A stretch of DNA of 58,062 nt from Oceanicola granulosus HTCC2516 (lineage in GTDB: Bacteria > Pseudomonadota > Alphaproteobacteria > Rhodobacterales > Rhodobacteraceae), in contig NZ_CH724107.1 in NCBI RefSeq assembly GCF_000153305.1, positions 1,277,375 through 1,335,436 on the forward strand. The letters run 5' to 3'. The first letter of the stretch is position 1. The number at the start of each line of letters is the position of its first letter. Below, piece after piece: positions 1 to 8,297 of the stretch. The position numbers and the translations under genes were made by a program. The notes beneath the pieces are model-generated. The model did no database searches and was not told where the DNA came from. It was given only the letters and a program-made list of their open reading frames with translations.

Positions 1-50
1 GACAGGCGGGGCGGGCCGGTAGGCTCTGGGCATCGCCGCGTGAGGGAATC

Positions 51-230
51 ATGAGCAAGGTCGTCAATCTTCGCCAGGCCCGGAAACTGCAGGATCGTGC
101 CACCCGAAAGAAGCTCGCCGACGAGAACGCCCTGCGCCACGGGCGCAGCAAGGCGCAGCGGCTGCTCGAGGCGGCGGAGTCGCAGAAGATGAAGCTACGG
201 CTCGACGCGCAGAAGTTCGACGAGGGCTGA
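51..230 (+). CDS. DUF4169-like small basic protein
   Basis: Predicted 59-residue protein beginning MSKVVNLRQARK. It is rich in Lys, Arg and Ala and looks like one long charged helix, with no signal peptide or membrane segment. Size, composition and the partner gene match the DUF4169 family, which in Rhodobacteraceae sits directly before a ribbon-helix-helix gene. No biochemical role is known to me. The ATG at 51 follows a GAGGGAATC stretch that can serve as ribosome binding site. The stop is one base before the GTG of the next gene, so the two are almost certainly co-transcribed. No gene is visible in the 50 bases upstream. Confidence 0.72.
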   Translation: MSKVVNLRQARKLQDRATRKKLADENALRHGRSKAQRLLEAAESQKMKLRLDAQKFDEG

Positions 231-231
231 G

Positions 232-459
232 GTGGCCGACGGCCGCCCCGTCAAGCGCTCGCTCACGCTGCGCGGTCACCGGACGAGCGTGTCGCTCGAG
301 GACGCGTTCTGGACCGCCTTCCGCGACATGGCGAAGGCGCGCGGGCAGACGCTGAACGGGCTGGCATCGGAGATCGACGAGGGGAGGGAGTCGGACATCG
401 GGCTCGCCTCGGCGATCCGTGTCGCGGTGCTGCGCCACGCCCAGGGGCGTGGCGGCTGA
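232..459 (+). CDS. Ribbon-helix-helix domain protein
   Basis: Predicted 75-residue protein with a GTG start one base after the preceding stop. Residues 10-60 carry a strand-helix-helix pattern (SLTLRGHRTSVSLEDAFW, then DMAKARGQTLNGLASEID) typical of the RHH_4-type ribbon-helix-helix family found in Alphaproteobacteria. Such proteins are usually DNA-binding dimers, but this group is uncharacterised. It pairs with the DUF4169-like gene, a conserved pair that could be a small regulator plus accessory. No toxin-like neighbour is evident, so I do not call it an antitoxin. The stop is one base from the converging stop of the next gene (TGACTCA). Confidence 0.74.
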   Translation: MADGRPVKRSLTLRGHRTSVSLEDAFWTAFRDMAKARGQTLNGLASEIDEGRESDIGLASAIRVAVLRHAQGRGG

Positions 460-460
460 C

Positions 461-754
461 TCACTTGGAGCTGTAGAGCGCGGCGCGGATGCGCGCGAGC
501 GCCTCGGCCTCCTGCTCCTCGGTCTGCACCCGCACCGCGCGCACGGGCGTCGGCTCGGCGCGGCGGACCTGCGAGGGGTCGCGCGAGAGGTCGGACTTGA
601 AGAGGTCGAGCAGCTCGTTAACCTCGACCTTCTCCTGCGGCGGGCTCGTCTCGCTCTCGCGGGACTGGCGCACGACCGTCATGATCGTCTCGAGCGTCTT
701 GAGCAGGCCGGGCGTCGGCCGCGGCTTGCCTTCCATTTCTTCAACAAGAGCCAT
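461..754 (-). CDS. Hypothetical 97-residue protein
   Basis: Not a family I recognise. The product is acidic and helical, with no signal peptide or membrane segment; it begins MALVEEMEGKPRP and ends AALYSSK. The middle holds ETIMTVVRQSRESETSPPQEK followed by ELLDLFKSDLSRD, suggesting short helices joined by a disordered linker. I chose the ATG at 754 because AGGAG lies 8 bases upstream; an in-frame GTG at 763 would sit directly on that site. It is a separate unit, converging on the RHH gene with one base between stops. The roughly 290 bases upstream, to the P450 stop, hold no other convincing gene. Confidence 0.55.
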   Translation of the reverse strand: MALVEEMEGKPRPTPGLLKTLETIMTVVRQSRESETSPPQEKVEVNELLDLFKSDLSRDPSQVRRAEPTPVRAVRVQTEEQEAEALARIRAALYSSK

Positions 755-1048
755 GGGCAGCACTCCTATTGCACGTCAATTGTTCGCGGCCCCCGCCGCT
801 TGAGCCCTTTATCCGCCATATTCTCGGCCCGGGGAATGCCCCAATTCGGCCCCAATCCTCTGCGGGATGCGGCGGGGGAAGGATGTAAGTCATTGACAAT
901 GCTCTGTGAATGAATGGATCGAGGGCAGCCCCCGGCCGCCGTGCGGGCGCCCGATTGTTCTGCGGCGCAGCGGCGGGCGTCGCCGGCGCGGAACCAGTGC
1001 CCGGGGCGCGCCGGAACTGTTTCGGGCAATTGCGGCGGGGCGAGAGAA

Positions 1049-2401
1049 TCATGGCTGCCTCGGGGCCAGACGCAGCCAGATGCCGTCGGCGGAGCGCACG
1101 GTGAGGTGGGCGACGGGCACCGGCGTGCGGTCTTCGACCGGGGTGACGCGGTAGGCGCGCAGGATCAGCGCGAGCAGCAGCACGCCTTCGATCATCGCGA
1201 ACCCCGCCCCGGTGCAGACGCGCGGGCCGGCCGAGAACGGGATGTAGGCCTCGCGCGCGCAGGCGCGGCCGTTGTCGCTGGCCCAGCGGGCGGGGTCGAA
1301 CTCGTCGGGCCGCTCCCAGAGGCGCGACTGGCGGTGCAGGTGCCAGGGGCTCAGCACGACCTGGGCGCCGGGCGAGACCGCGCGGTCGCGAAAGGTCTCG
1401 GGGCAGCGCGCCTCGCGCACCATCATAGGCACCGGCGGGTAGAGGCGCAGCGCCTCGCGGAAGACGTCGCGGGTGATGCGCAGGCGCGAGACGGACGCGA
1501 AGTCGTCGCTGGCCCCGGCGGCCTCGGCGGCGACCTTGTCCTGCCAGTCGGGGTAGAGGGCGAGCAGGTAGAGCGCCCAGGCCAGCGCGGAGGCCGAAGT
1601 TTCGTGGCCCGCGAGGAAGAAGATCGCGACCTGGTCGACCATCTCCGCGTCGCTGAAGGTCTCGCCCGTTTCCGGATCGCGCGTGGTCATGATCTTGGTG
1701 GCGAGGTCGTCGGGCGCGCGGCCGGCCCTGATCTCCGCGCCACGCTCCGTCGTCAGCCGGGCGATCAGTGCGCGGATACGGTGCGCGCTGGCCCGGGTCT
1801 CGCGGCGGAAGAAGCGCGGCAGCCAGCGGGCGGGGATGAAGGCGGCGAGGTTCAGGATCGGCTGGCTTCGCTGGTAGGTGCGGAACTCGGCAAACACCTC
1901 GCGGGCGAGCGCGTGCTCGATCGGGATCGAGAACAGCGTGCGGAAGATCACGTCGGCGGCGGCGTGGCTGGTCTCGGCCTCGATCTCGACCGGCCTGCCG
2001 TCGGCCAGCGGCCCGAGCCGGGCCACGGCCGCCTGCCCCGCCGCCCACATCGCCGGGTAGGTATCGCGCAGCCGCCCGCCCTCGAAGGCCGGATCGATGA
2101 TGCGCCGCTGGCGCTTCCATTGCGCGCCGTTGGTGAGGAACACCGACTGGCCCAGCAGGGGCCGCAGCCCCGCGCCGATGCGGTCGGACTTCGGAAAATC
2201 GTCGGGCCGCTCCTGCAGCACGCGCTTCACCAGCGACGGGTCGTTGACGAGGTAGGAGCGGAAGAACGGCGTGCGGAACTCGGCCATCCACGCGCGATAG
2301 AGCTTCTCGGGCTGGGCCGAGAGGATGTCGCGGCGAAACAGCCGCAGATAGCGCCAGAGCGAGACCCGCTCGGGCCGGGAGGCCGGCTTGGGCGGGATCA
2401 T
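1049..2401 (-). CDS. Cytochrome P450
   Basis: Predicted 450-residue soluble bacterial P450. Visible signatures are the I-helix oxygen-activation motif AGHET (264-268), the K-helix ExxR (Glu316, Arg319) and the heme-binding loop FSAGPRVCTG (389-398) with Cys396 as the axial thiolate ligand. There is no N-terminal membrane anchor. The ATG at 2401 overlaps the TGA of the upstream hydrolase gene by ATGA, indicating translational coupling. No ferredoxin or ferredoxin reductase is adjacent, so electrons must come from elsewhere. The substrate cannot be read from sequence; pairing with a membrane-associated hydrolase hints at a lipid or hydrophobic ester, which is inference. Confidence 0.93.
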   Translation of the reverse strand: MIPPKPASRPERVSLWRYLRLFRRDILSAQPEKLYRAWMAEFRTPFFRSYLVNDPSLVKRVLQERPDDFPKSDRIGAGLRPLLGQSVFLTNGAQWKRQRRIIDPAFEGGRLRDTYPAMWAAGQAAVARLGPLADGRPVEIEAETSHAAADVIFRTLFSIPIEHALAREVFAEFRTYQRSQPILNLAAFIPARWLPRFFRRETRASAHRIRALIARLTTERGAEIRAGRAPDDLATKIMTTRDPETGETFSDAEMVDQVAIFFLAGHETSASALAWALYLLALYPDWQDKVAAEAAGASDDFASVSRLRITRDVFREALRLYPPVPMMVREARCPETFRDRAVSPGAQVVLSPWHLHRQSRLWERPDEFDPARWASDNGRACAREAYIPFSAGPRVCTGAGFAMIEGVLLLALILRAYRVTPVEDRTPVPVAHLTVRSADGIWLRLAPRQP

Positions 2402-3630
2402 GCGGCCTGGCTCGTGTACTTGGACGCCGGGCGGTCGATCAGGCTCTTCGAGGGCGCGCGCCCGGCGAAGCGGTCGGCCAGCGTGAGGGGGCCCGCGGTG
2501 ATGCGGAAGTAGTCGTAGTCGCCCGGCCGGTCGAAGGCGCAGAGGTACTGGAAGTGCAGCCGGAAGAAGCGCCAGCGCAGTTCCTTCCAGCGCGCGGGGC
2601 TGAGGGTCTGGGTGAAGGCGGCGGAGATCACCAGCGGCCAGCGTTTGTCCGCGGGCGCGACGCCGCTGACGGCGACCGGATCGCACAGCGCGAAGGCGCA
2701 GCCGTCGCCGGGCGCGGTCACGTCGACCCATGTCAGCTCGTGGCGCGCGGAGAGGTGGGCGAGATCGGCCCGCAGCCGCTCGGCGCGCGGCAGGAAGGAG
2801 ACCATGGGCACCACCTGCCCGAGCGACAGGAAGGCGAGCGCCGGACCGTTGGCGCCCACCCTGCCCTGCCGGATCAGGTCGGCGAGGATCGACACGCCCA
2901 GATGCGCGCCCGACGAGTGGCCGACGACGAGCACCTCGTCCACATCCTCGGCCAGCGCCGCGCCGATACGCTCGGCGAACTCGGCCATGCGCGCCTCGAG
3001 CTCGGGCGGATTGGCGCCCTTCCAGCGGGCCGAATAGGCGTAGTCGTGCATGAGGTAGTGGGCGAAGAACTTGCCGTCCTTCCTCTTGAACCAGCGCAGC
3101 ACGGCGGCGGCGACGAGCGCGAGCACCGCGAGGCGCAGCGCGGCGACCGGCCAGCCGGCGAGCCCCGCGACCGCCGCCGCCCCGGCCAGCAGCGCCCCGG
3201 CGGCGAGGCCGAGGCCGATGGCGAGCGCCAGTTGCAGCAGCAGCATGCCGACGGGATAGAGTGCCGCAATCACCGGACCCTTCCTGAGCCACATCAGCCG
3301 CCGCAGCGCGCCGCTGGCGATGTAGGTCCAGGCGCAGCGGACGAGCTGGGCGTAGGTGGCGGGGATCGACGTCGCCATCGAGCCGCGCACGATGTCGGAC
3401 CAGACCAGCACCTCGACGTCCGCCGCGACCTCGGCGCCGTCCATCCGGCCGGTGACGTGCCAGCCGTAGGGGCCGCCGCCGCGCTTGGGCGCGAGCGCGA
3501 TCTCGTAGCCCGAGATCGCCGCCTGCGCCGCGCCCTCCTTGCGGTAGAGCTCGCGGTAGCGGCGGGGGTGGATCGGGTCGTAGCCCGGGATGTAGAACAC
3601 CCGCCGCCTGCTGACCTTGTCCTGACTCAT
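2398..3630 (-). CDS. Predicted membrane-anchored alpha/beta hydrolase
   Basis: Predicted 410-residue protein. After an N-terminal start VFYIPGYDP (11-19), typical of an alpha/beta hydrolase first strand, two or more hydrophobic segments occupy about 119-178. The nucleophile elbow GHSSG is at 237-241 (Ser239), preceded by strand VLVV. A histidine near QYLCAFDRPGDYDYF or elsewhere in the C-terminal half would have to complete the triad; I cannot assign it. The ATG at 3630 was preferred over an upstream in-frame start because AGAGGAG lies about 9 bases before it. It is the first gene of a two-gene operon with the P450, whose start overlaps this stop. Likely a lipase or esterase-like enzyme with unknown substrate. 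Confidence 0.7.
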   Translation of the reverse strand: MSQDKVSRRRVFYIPGYDPIHPRRYRELYRKEGAAQAAISGYEIALAPKRGGGPYGWHVTGRMDGAEVAADVEVLVWSDIVRGSMATSIPATYAQLVRCAWTYIASGALRRLMWLRKGPVIAALYPVGMLLLQLALAIGLGLAAGALLAGAAAVAGLAGWPVAALRLAVLALVAAAVLRWFKRKDGKFFAHYLMHDYAYSARWKGANPPELEARMAEFAERIGAALAEDVDEVLVVGHSSGAHLGVSILADLIRQGRVGANGPALAFLSLGQVVPMVSFLPRAERLRADLAHLSARHELTWVDVTAPGDGCAFALCDPVAVSGVAPADKRWPLVISAAFTQTLSPARWKELRWRFFRLHFQYLCAFDRPGDYDYFRITAGPLTLADRFAGRAPSKSLIDRPASKYTSQAA

Positions 3631-3775
3631 CGCGCACGCTCCTCTGGATTGTCTCAACCTAGAGGGCAAGTGCGGCCAGAATAAGAAGATTGTCCGGCAT
3701 ATGGCGCAGACGGAAAGGCTTGGTCTGCGCGGCGGGCTCTTCTAGGCTGACCCGAGGACAACAGGGGACAGGGCC

Positions 3776-4564
3776 ATGGCGAAGCAGTTGATGATCTACG
3801 AGCGGGCGGTGCCGATCAGTTCCGAGCGCCACCGCGACTGGTCGGTCGAGACGGGCGGCAATTACGGCTTCGCGCGCGAGGTGAACTCGGTGCCGCTGCT
3901 GGCGGCGGAGTTCATCCCGGCGGCGACCGACCACGCGATCGTCTTCGCCGGCAGCGAGGAGGCGGTGTTTCCCTCGGTGATCCTCGGCATCCGCGACAAC
4001 GAGAACAGCCATGTCGGACCCGACGGCAGCTGGACGGGCGGCTACATCCCCGCCTTCCTGCGGCGCTACCCGTTCGTGTTCTCGCGCTCCGACGACGGCG
4101 AGACATTCACGCTGTGCATGGACGAGGAGTACGAGGGCTTCAACCAGGACGGGCGCGGCGAGCGGCTGTTCGACAGCACCGGCCAGCGGACCCAGTACCT
4201 CGAGTCGATACTCAACTTCACGCGCGAGTATCAGACCCTGTTCGACCGCACCCAGCAATTCTGCGCCCGTCTCGTGGAGCACGACCTGCTGCGGCCCGGC
4301 CAGGCGAACTTCAACCTCGGCGATCTGGGCCAGGCGCAGCTCGGCGGCTTCTTCACGCTCGACCGCCAGAAGCTCAAGGAGCTGCCGCAGGAGGTGTTGT
4401 CGCAGATGCTCGCGACCGACGAGCTGGAGCTGTGCTACGTGCACCTGCAGTCGCTCAACAACCTCACCCCGATGGCGCAGCGCATCGCCGCGGCCGGCGG
4501 GGCGGCGGCGCCCGACGGCGACGGTGATGGTGGCGCGGGAGCGCGCGAGTCCGAGGAGGCCTAG
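3776..4564 (+). CDS. SapC family protein
   Basis: Predicted 262-residue protein matching the SapC family (named after a Campylobacter S-layer-associated gene; function not established in Alphaproteobacteria). Characteristic stretches are YERAVPISSERHRDW near the start, NSVPLLAAEFIPAA, the YPFVFS segment and LCMDEEYEGFN. The C-terminal 25 residues are Gly, Ala and acid rich and probably disordered. No signal peptide is visible. The ATG follows an AGGGGACAGGG purine stretch. It is divergent from the hydrolase/P450 operon, and its TAG stop shares a CTAG with the converging ccdA stop. Confidence 0.84.
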   Translation: MAKQLMIYERAVPISSERHRDWSVETGGNYGFAREVNSVPLLAAEFIPAATDHAIVFAGSEEAVFPSVILGIRDNENSHVGPDGSWTGGYIPAFLRRYPFVFSRSDDGETFTLCMDEEYEGFNQDGRGERLFDSTGQRTQYLESILNFTREYQTLFDRTQQFCARLVEHDLLRPGQANFNLGDLGQAQLGGFFTLDRQKLKELPQEVLSQMLATDELELCYVHLQSLNNLTPMAQRIAAAGGAAAPDGDGDGGAGARESEEA

Positions 4565-5313
4565 CCGAGCCGGCCGAGGACCGGCACGGTCTCGAGGAGC
4601 CAGTAGGAAAAATCAGAGAACTGGCCGGTCACCATCATCAGGCCGACGGTCCAGAGCAGCAGCCCCGAGACCCGCTCGATGCGGCCCATGTGGCGCTTCA
4701 TCCACGCCATCGCGCCCTTCATGCGCGGGAAGAACGCCGCGACGAGCAGGAACGGGATGCCGAGCCCGAGGGCGTAGAAGACGAGCAGCGCGGTGCCGCG
4801 CCCCATGTCGGCTTCGGAGGCGGCGAGGCCGAGGATCGCCCCGAGGATCGGCCCGAGGCACGGGGTCCAGCCGAAGGCGAAGGCGAGGCCGAGGACGAAG
4901 GCGCCGAAGGCCGAGCCGCCCCGCTCGCCTGCGTCGAGCCGGGCCTCGCGGTCCATGAAGCCGATGCGGAAGATGCCGAGGAAATGCGCGCCGAAGATCA
5001 TGATGACGATCCCCGCGCCCCAGACGAACCAGTCCTGGAACTGCAGGAACATCCGCCCGAGCGCCGAGAAGGCGAAGCCGAGCAGCAGGAACACCGTCGA
5101 CAGCCCCAGCACGAAGAACGCCGCCGCCACCGTCACCTTGCGCCGCGACGCGGCCTCGCCGTCGAGCTCGTTGACGCTGACCCCGCCCATGTAGGCCAGG
5201 TAGGGCGGCACGATCGGCAGCACGCAGGGCGACAGGAACGACAGCAGCCCCGCGACGAGCGCGATCAGCAAGGCCGGCAGCAGCGTGGCGTCGAGAAGAA
5301 GAGCGGCATCCAT
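4561..5313 (-). CDS. ccdA: Cytochrome c biogenesis protein CcdA
   Basis: Predicted 250-residue polytopic membrane protein of the CcdA/DsbD-beta family. It carries reducing equivalents from cytoplasmic thioredoxin across the membrane to periplasmic thiol-disulfide proteins such as those of cytochrome c maturation. Six hydrophobic segments are visible. The two redox cysteines lie in LSPCVLP (Cys30) and GWTPCLGP (Cys152), with the expected Pro contexts. Length is usual for the short CcdA form without periplasmic domains. It stands alone, with no other ccm gene in the window. Its stop overlaps the sapC stop through CTAG at 4561-4564. Confidence 0.92.
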   Translation of the reverse strand: MDAALLLDATLLPALLIALVAGLLSFLSPCVLPIVPPYLAYMGGVSVNELDGEAASRRKVTVAAAFFVLGLSTVFLLLGFAFSALGRMFLQFQDWFVWGAGIVIMIFGAHFLGIFRIGFMDREARLDAGERGGSAFGAFVLGLAFAFGWTPCLGPILGAILGLAASEADMGRGTALLVFYALGLGIPFLLVAAFFPRMKGAMAWMKRHMGRIERVSGLLLWTVGLMMVTGQFSDFSYWLLETVPVLGRLG

Positions 5314-5406
5314 GCCAGGGTGTTAGCCCCTCCCGGGAGCGCCGTCACCCGAACAACGCTCACGTTGTGGTGGACGGACTGCAACATCCGCCCTACCAGA
5401 GCCGCC

Positions 5407-5640
5407 ATGATGGATGACGTTGACGCCGAACTCGACGCCCGCGGCCTGCTCTGCCCGCTTCCCGTGCTGAAGGCCCGCAAGCGGCTCAAGCCGCTGGCCT
5501 CCGGAGCGGTGCTGCGGATGCTCGCCGACGACCCCGCCGCGATCATCGACGTGCCGCACTTCTGCGCCGAGGCGGGCCACACCCACCTGGGCTGCGAGGA
5601 CGGGGGCGGCCACCAGGTTCACCTGATCCGCAAGGGCTGA
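5407..5640 (+). CDS. TusA-like sulfur carrier protein
   Basis: Predicted 77-residue protein of the TusA/SirA family. The family signature LDARGLLCPLPVLKARK contains the sulfur-carrying Cys16 followed by Pro. The rest shows the expected beta-alpha-beta pattern, with ADDPAAIIDVPHFCAEAGH also conserved. TusA relays persulfide sulfur to tRNA thiolation or other sulfur pathways, but paralogues have varied roles, so I do not assign the exact partner. Two consecutive ATGs (5407, 5410) are possible starts with only a weak AGAG upstream. It faces the rne gene, and the two are separated by a strong bidirectional hairpin. Confidence 0.84.
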   Translation: MMDDVDAELDARGLLCPLPVLKARKRLKPLASGAVLRMLADDPAAIIDVPHFCAEAGHTHLGCEDGGGHQVHLIRKG

Positions 5641-5653
5641 GGCCGGCAACGCA

Positions 5654-5681
5654 AAAGGCCGCGCCCGGGGGCGCGGCCTTT
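5654..5681. terminator. Bidirectional hairpin terminator between tusA-like gene and rne
   Basis: A perfect 12-bp inverted repeat (arms 5654-5665 and 5670-5681) encloses a CGGG loop. The arms begin AAA and end TTT, so the hairpin is flanked by A and T runs on both strands and fits a two-way intrinsic terminator for these convergent genes. Confidence 0.8.
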
Positions 5682-5702
5682 CGTCGTCGGTGGTGAAGGG
5701 CG

Positions 5703-8297
5703 TCAGCCCCGGCCGATGGACCACCAGCCGCGCCGCTTCGGCTTCGGCTCGTCGTCGGCCTCGGCCGCGACGGGCTCCGGCTGCGGCTCGGGCTCGGCGG
5801 CAGGTTCCGGCGCGGGCTTGGGGGCCGGCTCGGGCGTGGGCTCGACGGCGACGGGTTCCGGCGTCGGGTCGGGCAGGCTCGCGGCCTCCTCGGCCTCGGG
5901 CGTCGGAGCAGGCTCGGACGCAGGCTCCTCGGCGGCGGGCGCCGGCGCTTCGGGCGCCGGCTCGGCCGGCAGGGGCGCCGCCTCGTCGGACGTCGGCGCG
6001 GCCACCTCGGGAGCGGCGGCCTCCGACTCGGCGGGCGCGGCCTTGCGGGCGCGCGCGCCGCCGCGGGTGCGGGTGCGCTTCTTCGGCTTGGCCTCCTCGG
6101 CCTCCCCCTCGCCCTCGGGCGCGGGCTCGGCGGGAGCCGTCTCGGCCTCCGGCTTGGCTTCGGCATTCTCGGCGGACGCGGCCTGGGCCTCGTCACCCTC
6201 GCCATTGCCCTCGCCGTTCCCGCCCTTGCGGCGGCGCCGGCGACGACGGCGCTTCTTGGGCTTCTCGTCGCCCGACTCGCCCGTATCCGGCGTCTCCTGG
6301 GCTTCCTGAGCCTCGTCCTCTTCCGCAGCCGTCTCCTCGACCACGGCCTCTTCCTCGTCCATCGACGCGGTCTCGGAGGACACGACGACAGGCGCCGCCT
6401 CGGCCACGACGCGGGTCGCGGTCTTGAACTTCTCGAGCGCGAAGTCGGGCGAGATCATCGTCACGTCGCCCTCGACACGCACGGACAGGCCGTAGCGCGC
6501 CTCGATACCGGCGATGTGCTCGCGCTTCTGGTTGATGAGGAAGTTGGCGATGCTCACCGGGGCACGCACCAGCACCTCCTTGGAGCGGCCGCGCACGCCC
6601 TCTTCCTCGATCTGGCGCAGGATCGAGAGCGCCACGTTGTCGTCGGAGCGCAGCAGGCCCGTGCCGTGGCAGTGCGAGCAGGGCTGGGTCGTCGCCTCGA
6701 GCATGCCGGGGCGCAGGCGCTGACGGCTCATCTCGAGCAGGCCGAAGCCCGAGATCCGGCCGACCTGGATGCGGGCGCGGTCGGTCTTGAGCTTCTCCTT
6801 CATCCGCTTCTCGACGGCGGCGTTGTTCTTGCGCTCGTCCATGTCGATGAAGTCGATGACGATGAGCCCGGCGAGATCCCGCAGACGCAGCTGGCGGGCG
6901 ACCTCGTCGGCGGCCTCGAGGTTGGTCTTGAGCGCAGTCTGCTCGATCGAGCCTTCCTTGGTGGCGCGGCCCGAGTTGACGTCGATGGCGACGAGCGCCT
7001 CAGTCACGCCGATCACGATGTAGCCGCCCGAGGGGAGCTGCACGGTCGGGTTGAACATGGAGTTCAGGTAGCTCTCGACCTGGTGGCGCGCGAAGAGCGG
7101 CATCGAGTCCTGGTAGTTCTTCACGTTCTTCGCGTGGGACGGCATGATCATCTTCATGAAGTCCTTGGCCGTGCGGTAGCCGGCCTCGCCCTCGACGATG
7201 ACCTCGTCGATCTCCTTGGAATAGAGATCGCGGATCGAGCGCTTGATGAGGTTGCCTTCCTCGTAGATCGGCGCGGGCGCGATCGACTTCAGCGTCAGCT
7301 CGCGGATCTGCTCCCAGAGGCGCTGGAGGTACTCGTAGTCGCGCTTGATCTCGGTCTTGGTGCGCTGGCTGCCGGCGGTGCGGATGATGAGGCCCGCGCC
7401 CTCGGGCACGTCCATCGCGCCGGCGATCTCCTTGAGCTTCTTGCGGTCGGCGGCGTTGGTGATCTTGCGGGAGATGCCGCCGCCGCGGGCGGTGTTGGGC
7501 ATCAGCACGCAGTAGCGGCCGGCGAGGCTCAGGTAGGTGGTGAGCGCCGCGCCCTTGTTGCCGCGCTCTTCCTTGACGACCTGCACCAGCATGATCTGGC
7601 GGACCTTGACGACCTCCTGGATCTTGTAGCGGCGCGGACGCGGCTTGCGCACGGGGCGCACGTCGTCGGTGTCGTCCTCGTCGGCGACCGACTCGATGTC
7701 GGCGGACGGATCGGGCTCGTCGCCCGAGGCGTCCTCGTCGGCGGCGGGCGTCTCGACGGGCGTCTCGGGGACGGTCTCCATCGGGCTCAGGCCCTCGTCG
7801 CCCTCGCCCTCGCCCAGGTCGATGGTCTCCATGCCCTTGATCTCGGACGCGGATTCGTCAGACGCCGCATCGCCGCCCTCGACCTCGCCGGTCGCGACGG
7901 GATCGGCCGTCTCGGTATCGGCGGCCTTGGGCTTGGCGCGCGAGCGCGAGCGGCGCTTCTTGGGCGCGGGCTTTTCCTCGGCCTCGTCCTCGGCGCGCTG
8001 GCTCTCGGCGTAGGCCTTCTCCTCCGCCAGCAGCGCTTCGCGGTCGGCGACGGGGATCTGGTAGTAGTCGGGGTGGATTTCCGAGAAGGCGAGGAAGCCG
8101 TGGCGGTTGCCGCCGTAATCCACGAAGGCGGCCTGCAGCGACGGCTCCACGCGCGTCACCTTGGCCAGGTAGATGTTGCCCGCTAGCTGGCGCTTGGCCT
8201 GGGCTTCGAAGTCGAACTCCTCGACCTTGTTTCCGTCAACCACCACGACGCGGGTCTCTTCCGCGTGGGTGGCATCGATGAGCATTTTCTTTGCCAT
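5703..8297 (-). CDS. rne: Ribonuclease E
   Basis: Predicted 864-residue RNase E, the endonuclease that starts mRNA decay and matures rRNA and tRNA. The N-terminal S1 domain (about 35-255) is split by a charged, disordered insertion at about 100-220 rich in Glu, Asp, Lys and Arg, as in other Alphaproteobacteria. Catalytic aspartates lie in VAIDVNSGRAT (Asp439) and IVIDFIDM (Asp482), and the Zn-link is CSHC (Cys540, Cys543). The last 170 residues are an Ala/Pro/Glu-rich tail with a basic cluster, suitable for degradosome partners. I start at the ATG at 8297 (MAKKMLIDAT), the usual family start; an ATG at 8312 is also in frame. Confidence 0.96.
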   Translation of the reverse strand: MAKKMLIDATHAEETRVVVVDGNKVEEFDFEAQAKRQLAGNIYLAKVTRVEPSLQAAFVDYGGNRHGFLAFSEIHPDYYQIPVADREALLAEEKAYAESQRAEDEAEEKPAPKKRRSRSRAKPKAADTETADPVATGEVEGGDAASDESASEIKGMETIDLGEGEGDEGLSPMETVPETPVETPAADEDASGDEPDPSADIESVADEDDTDDVRPVRKPRPRRYKIQEVVKVRQIMLVQVVKEERGNKGAALTTYLSLAGRYCVLMPNTARGGGISRKITNAADRKKLKEIAGAMDVPEGAGLIIRTAGSQRTKTEIKRDYEYLQRLWEQIRELTLKSIAPAPIYEEGNLIKRSIRDLYSKEIDEVIVEGEAGYRTAKDFMKMIMPSHAKNVKNYQDSMPLFARHQVESYLNSMFNPTVQLPSGGYIVIGVTEALVAIDVNSGRATKEGSIEQTALKTNLEAADEVARQLRLRDLAGLIVIDFIDMDERKNNAAVEKRMKEKLKTDRARIQVGRISGFGLLEMSRQRLRPGMLEATTQPCSHCHGTGLLRSDDNVALSILRQIEEEGVRGRSKEVLVRAPVSIANFLINQKREHIAGIEARYGLSVRVEGDVTMISPDFALEKFKTATRVVAEAAPVVVSSETASMDEEEAVVEETAAEEDEAQEAQETPDTGESGDEKPKKRRRRRRRRKGGNGEGNGEGDEAQAASAENAEAKPEAETAPAEPAPEGEGEAEEAKPKKRTRTRGGARARKAAPAESEAAAPEVAAPTSDEAAPLPAEPAPEAPAPAAEEPASEPAPTPEAEEAASLPDPTPEPVAVEPTPEPAPKPAPEPAAEPEPQPEPVAAEADDEPKPKRRGWWSIGRG

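Noticed and set aside
232-754. Toxin-antitoxin module from the RHH gene and the convergent small gene
   Set aside because: The genes are convergent, not an operon, and the RHH gene pairs instead with a DUF4169-like gene in the known conserved order.
893-921. Promoter-like TTGACA on the plus strand
   Set aside because: There is no -10 match at proper spacing and no plus-strand gene downstream.
766-1029. Minus-strand frame between the small hypothetical gene and the P450
   Set aside because: No ribosome binding site or family, and its end lies in the leader of the next gene; more likely untranslated.
914-2512. Long plus-strand frame opposite the P450
   Set aside because: The P450 on the other strand has all family motifs; the opposing product is Arg/Gly/Ala-rich with no recognisable domain or ribosome binding site.
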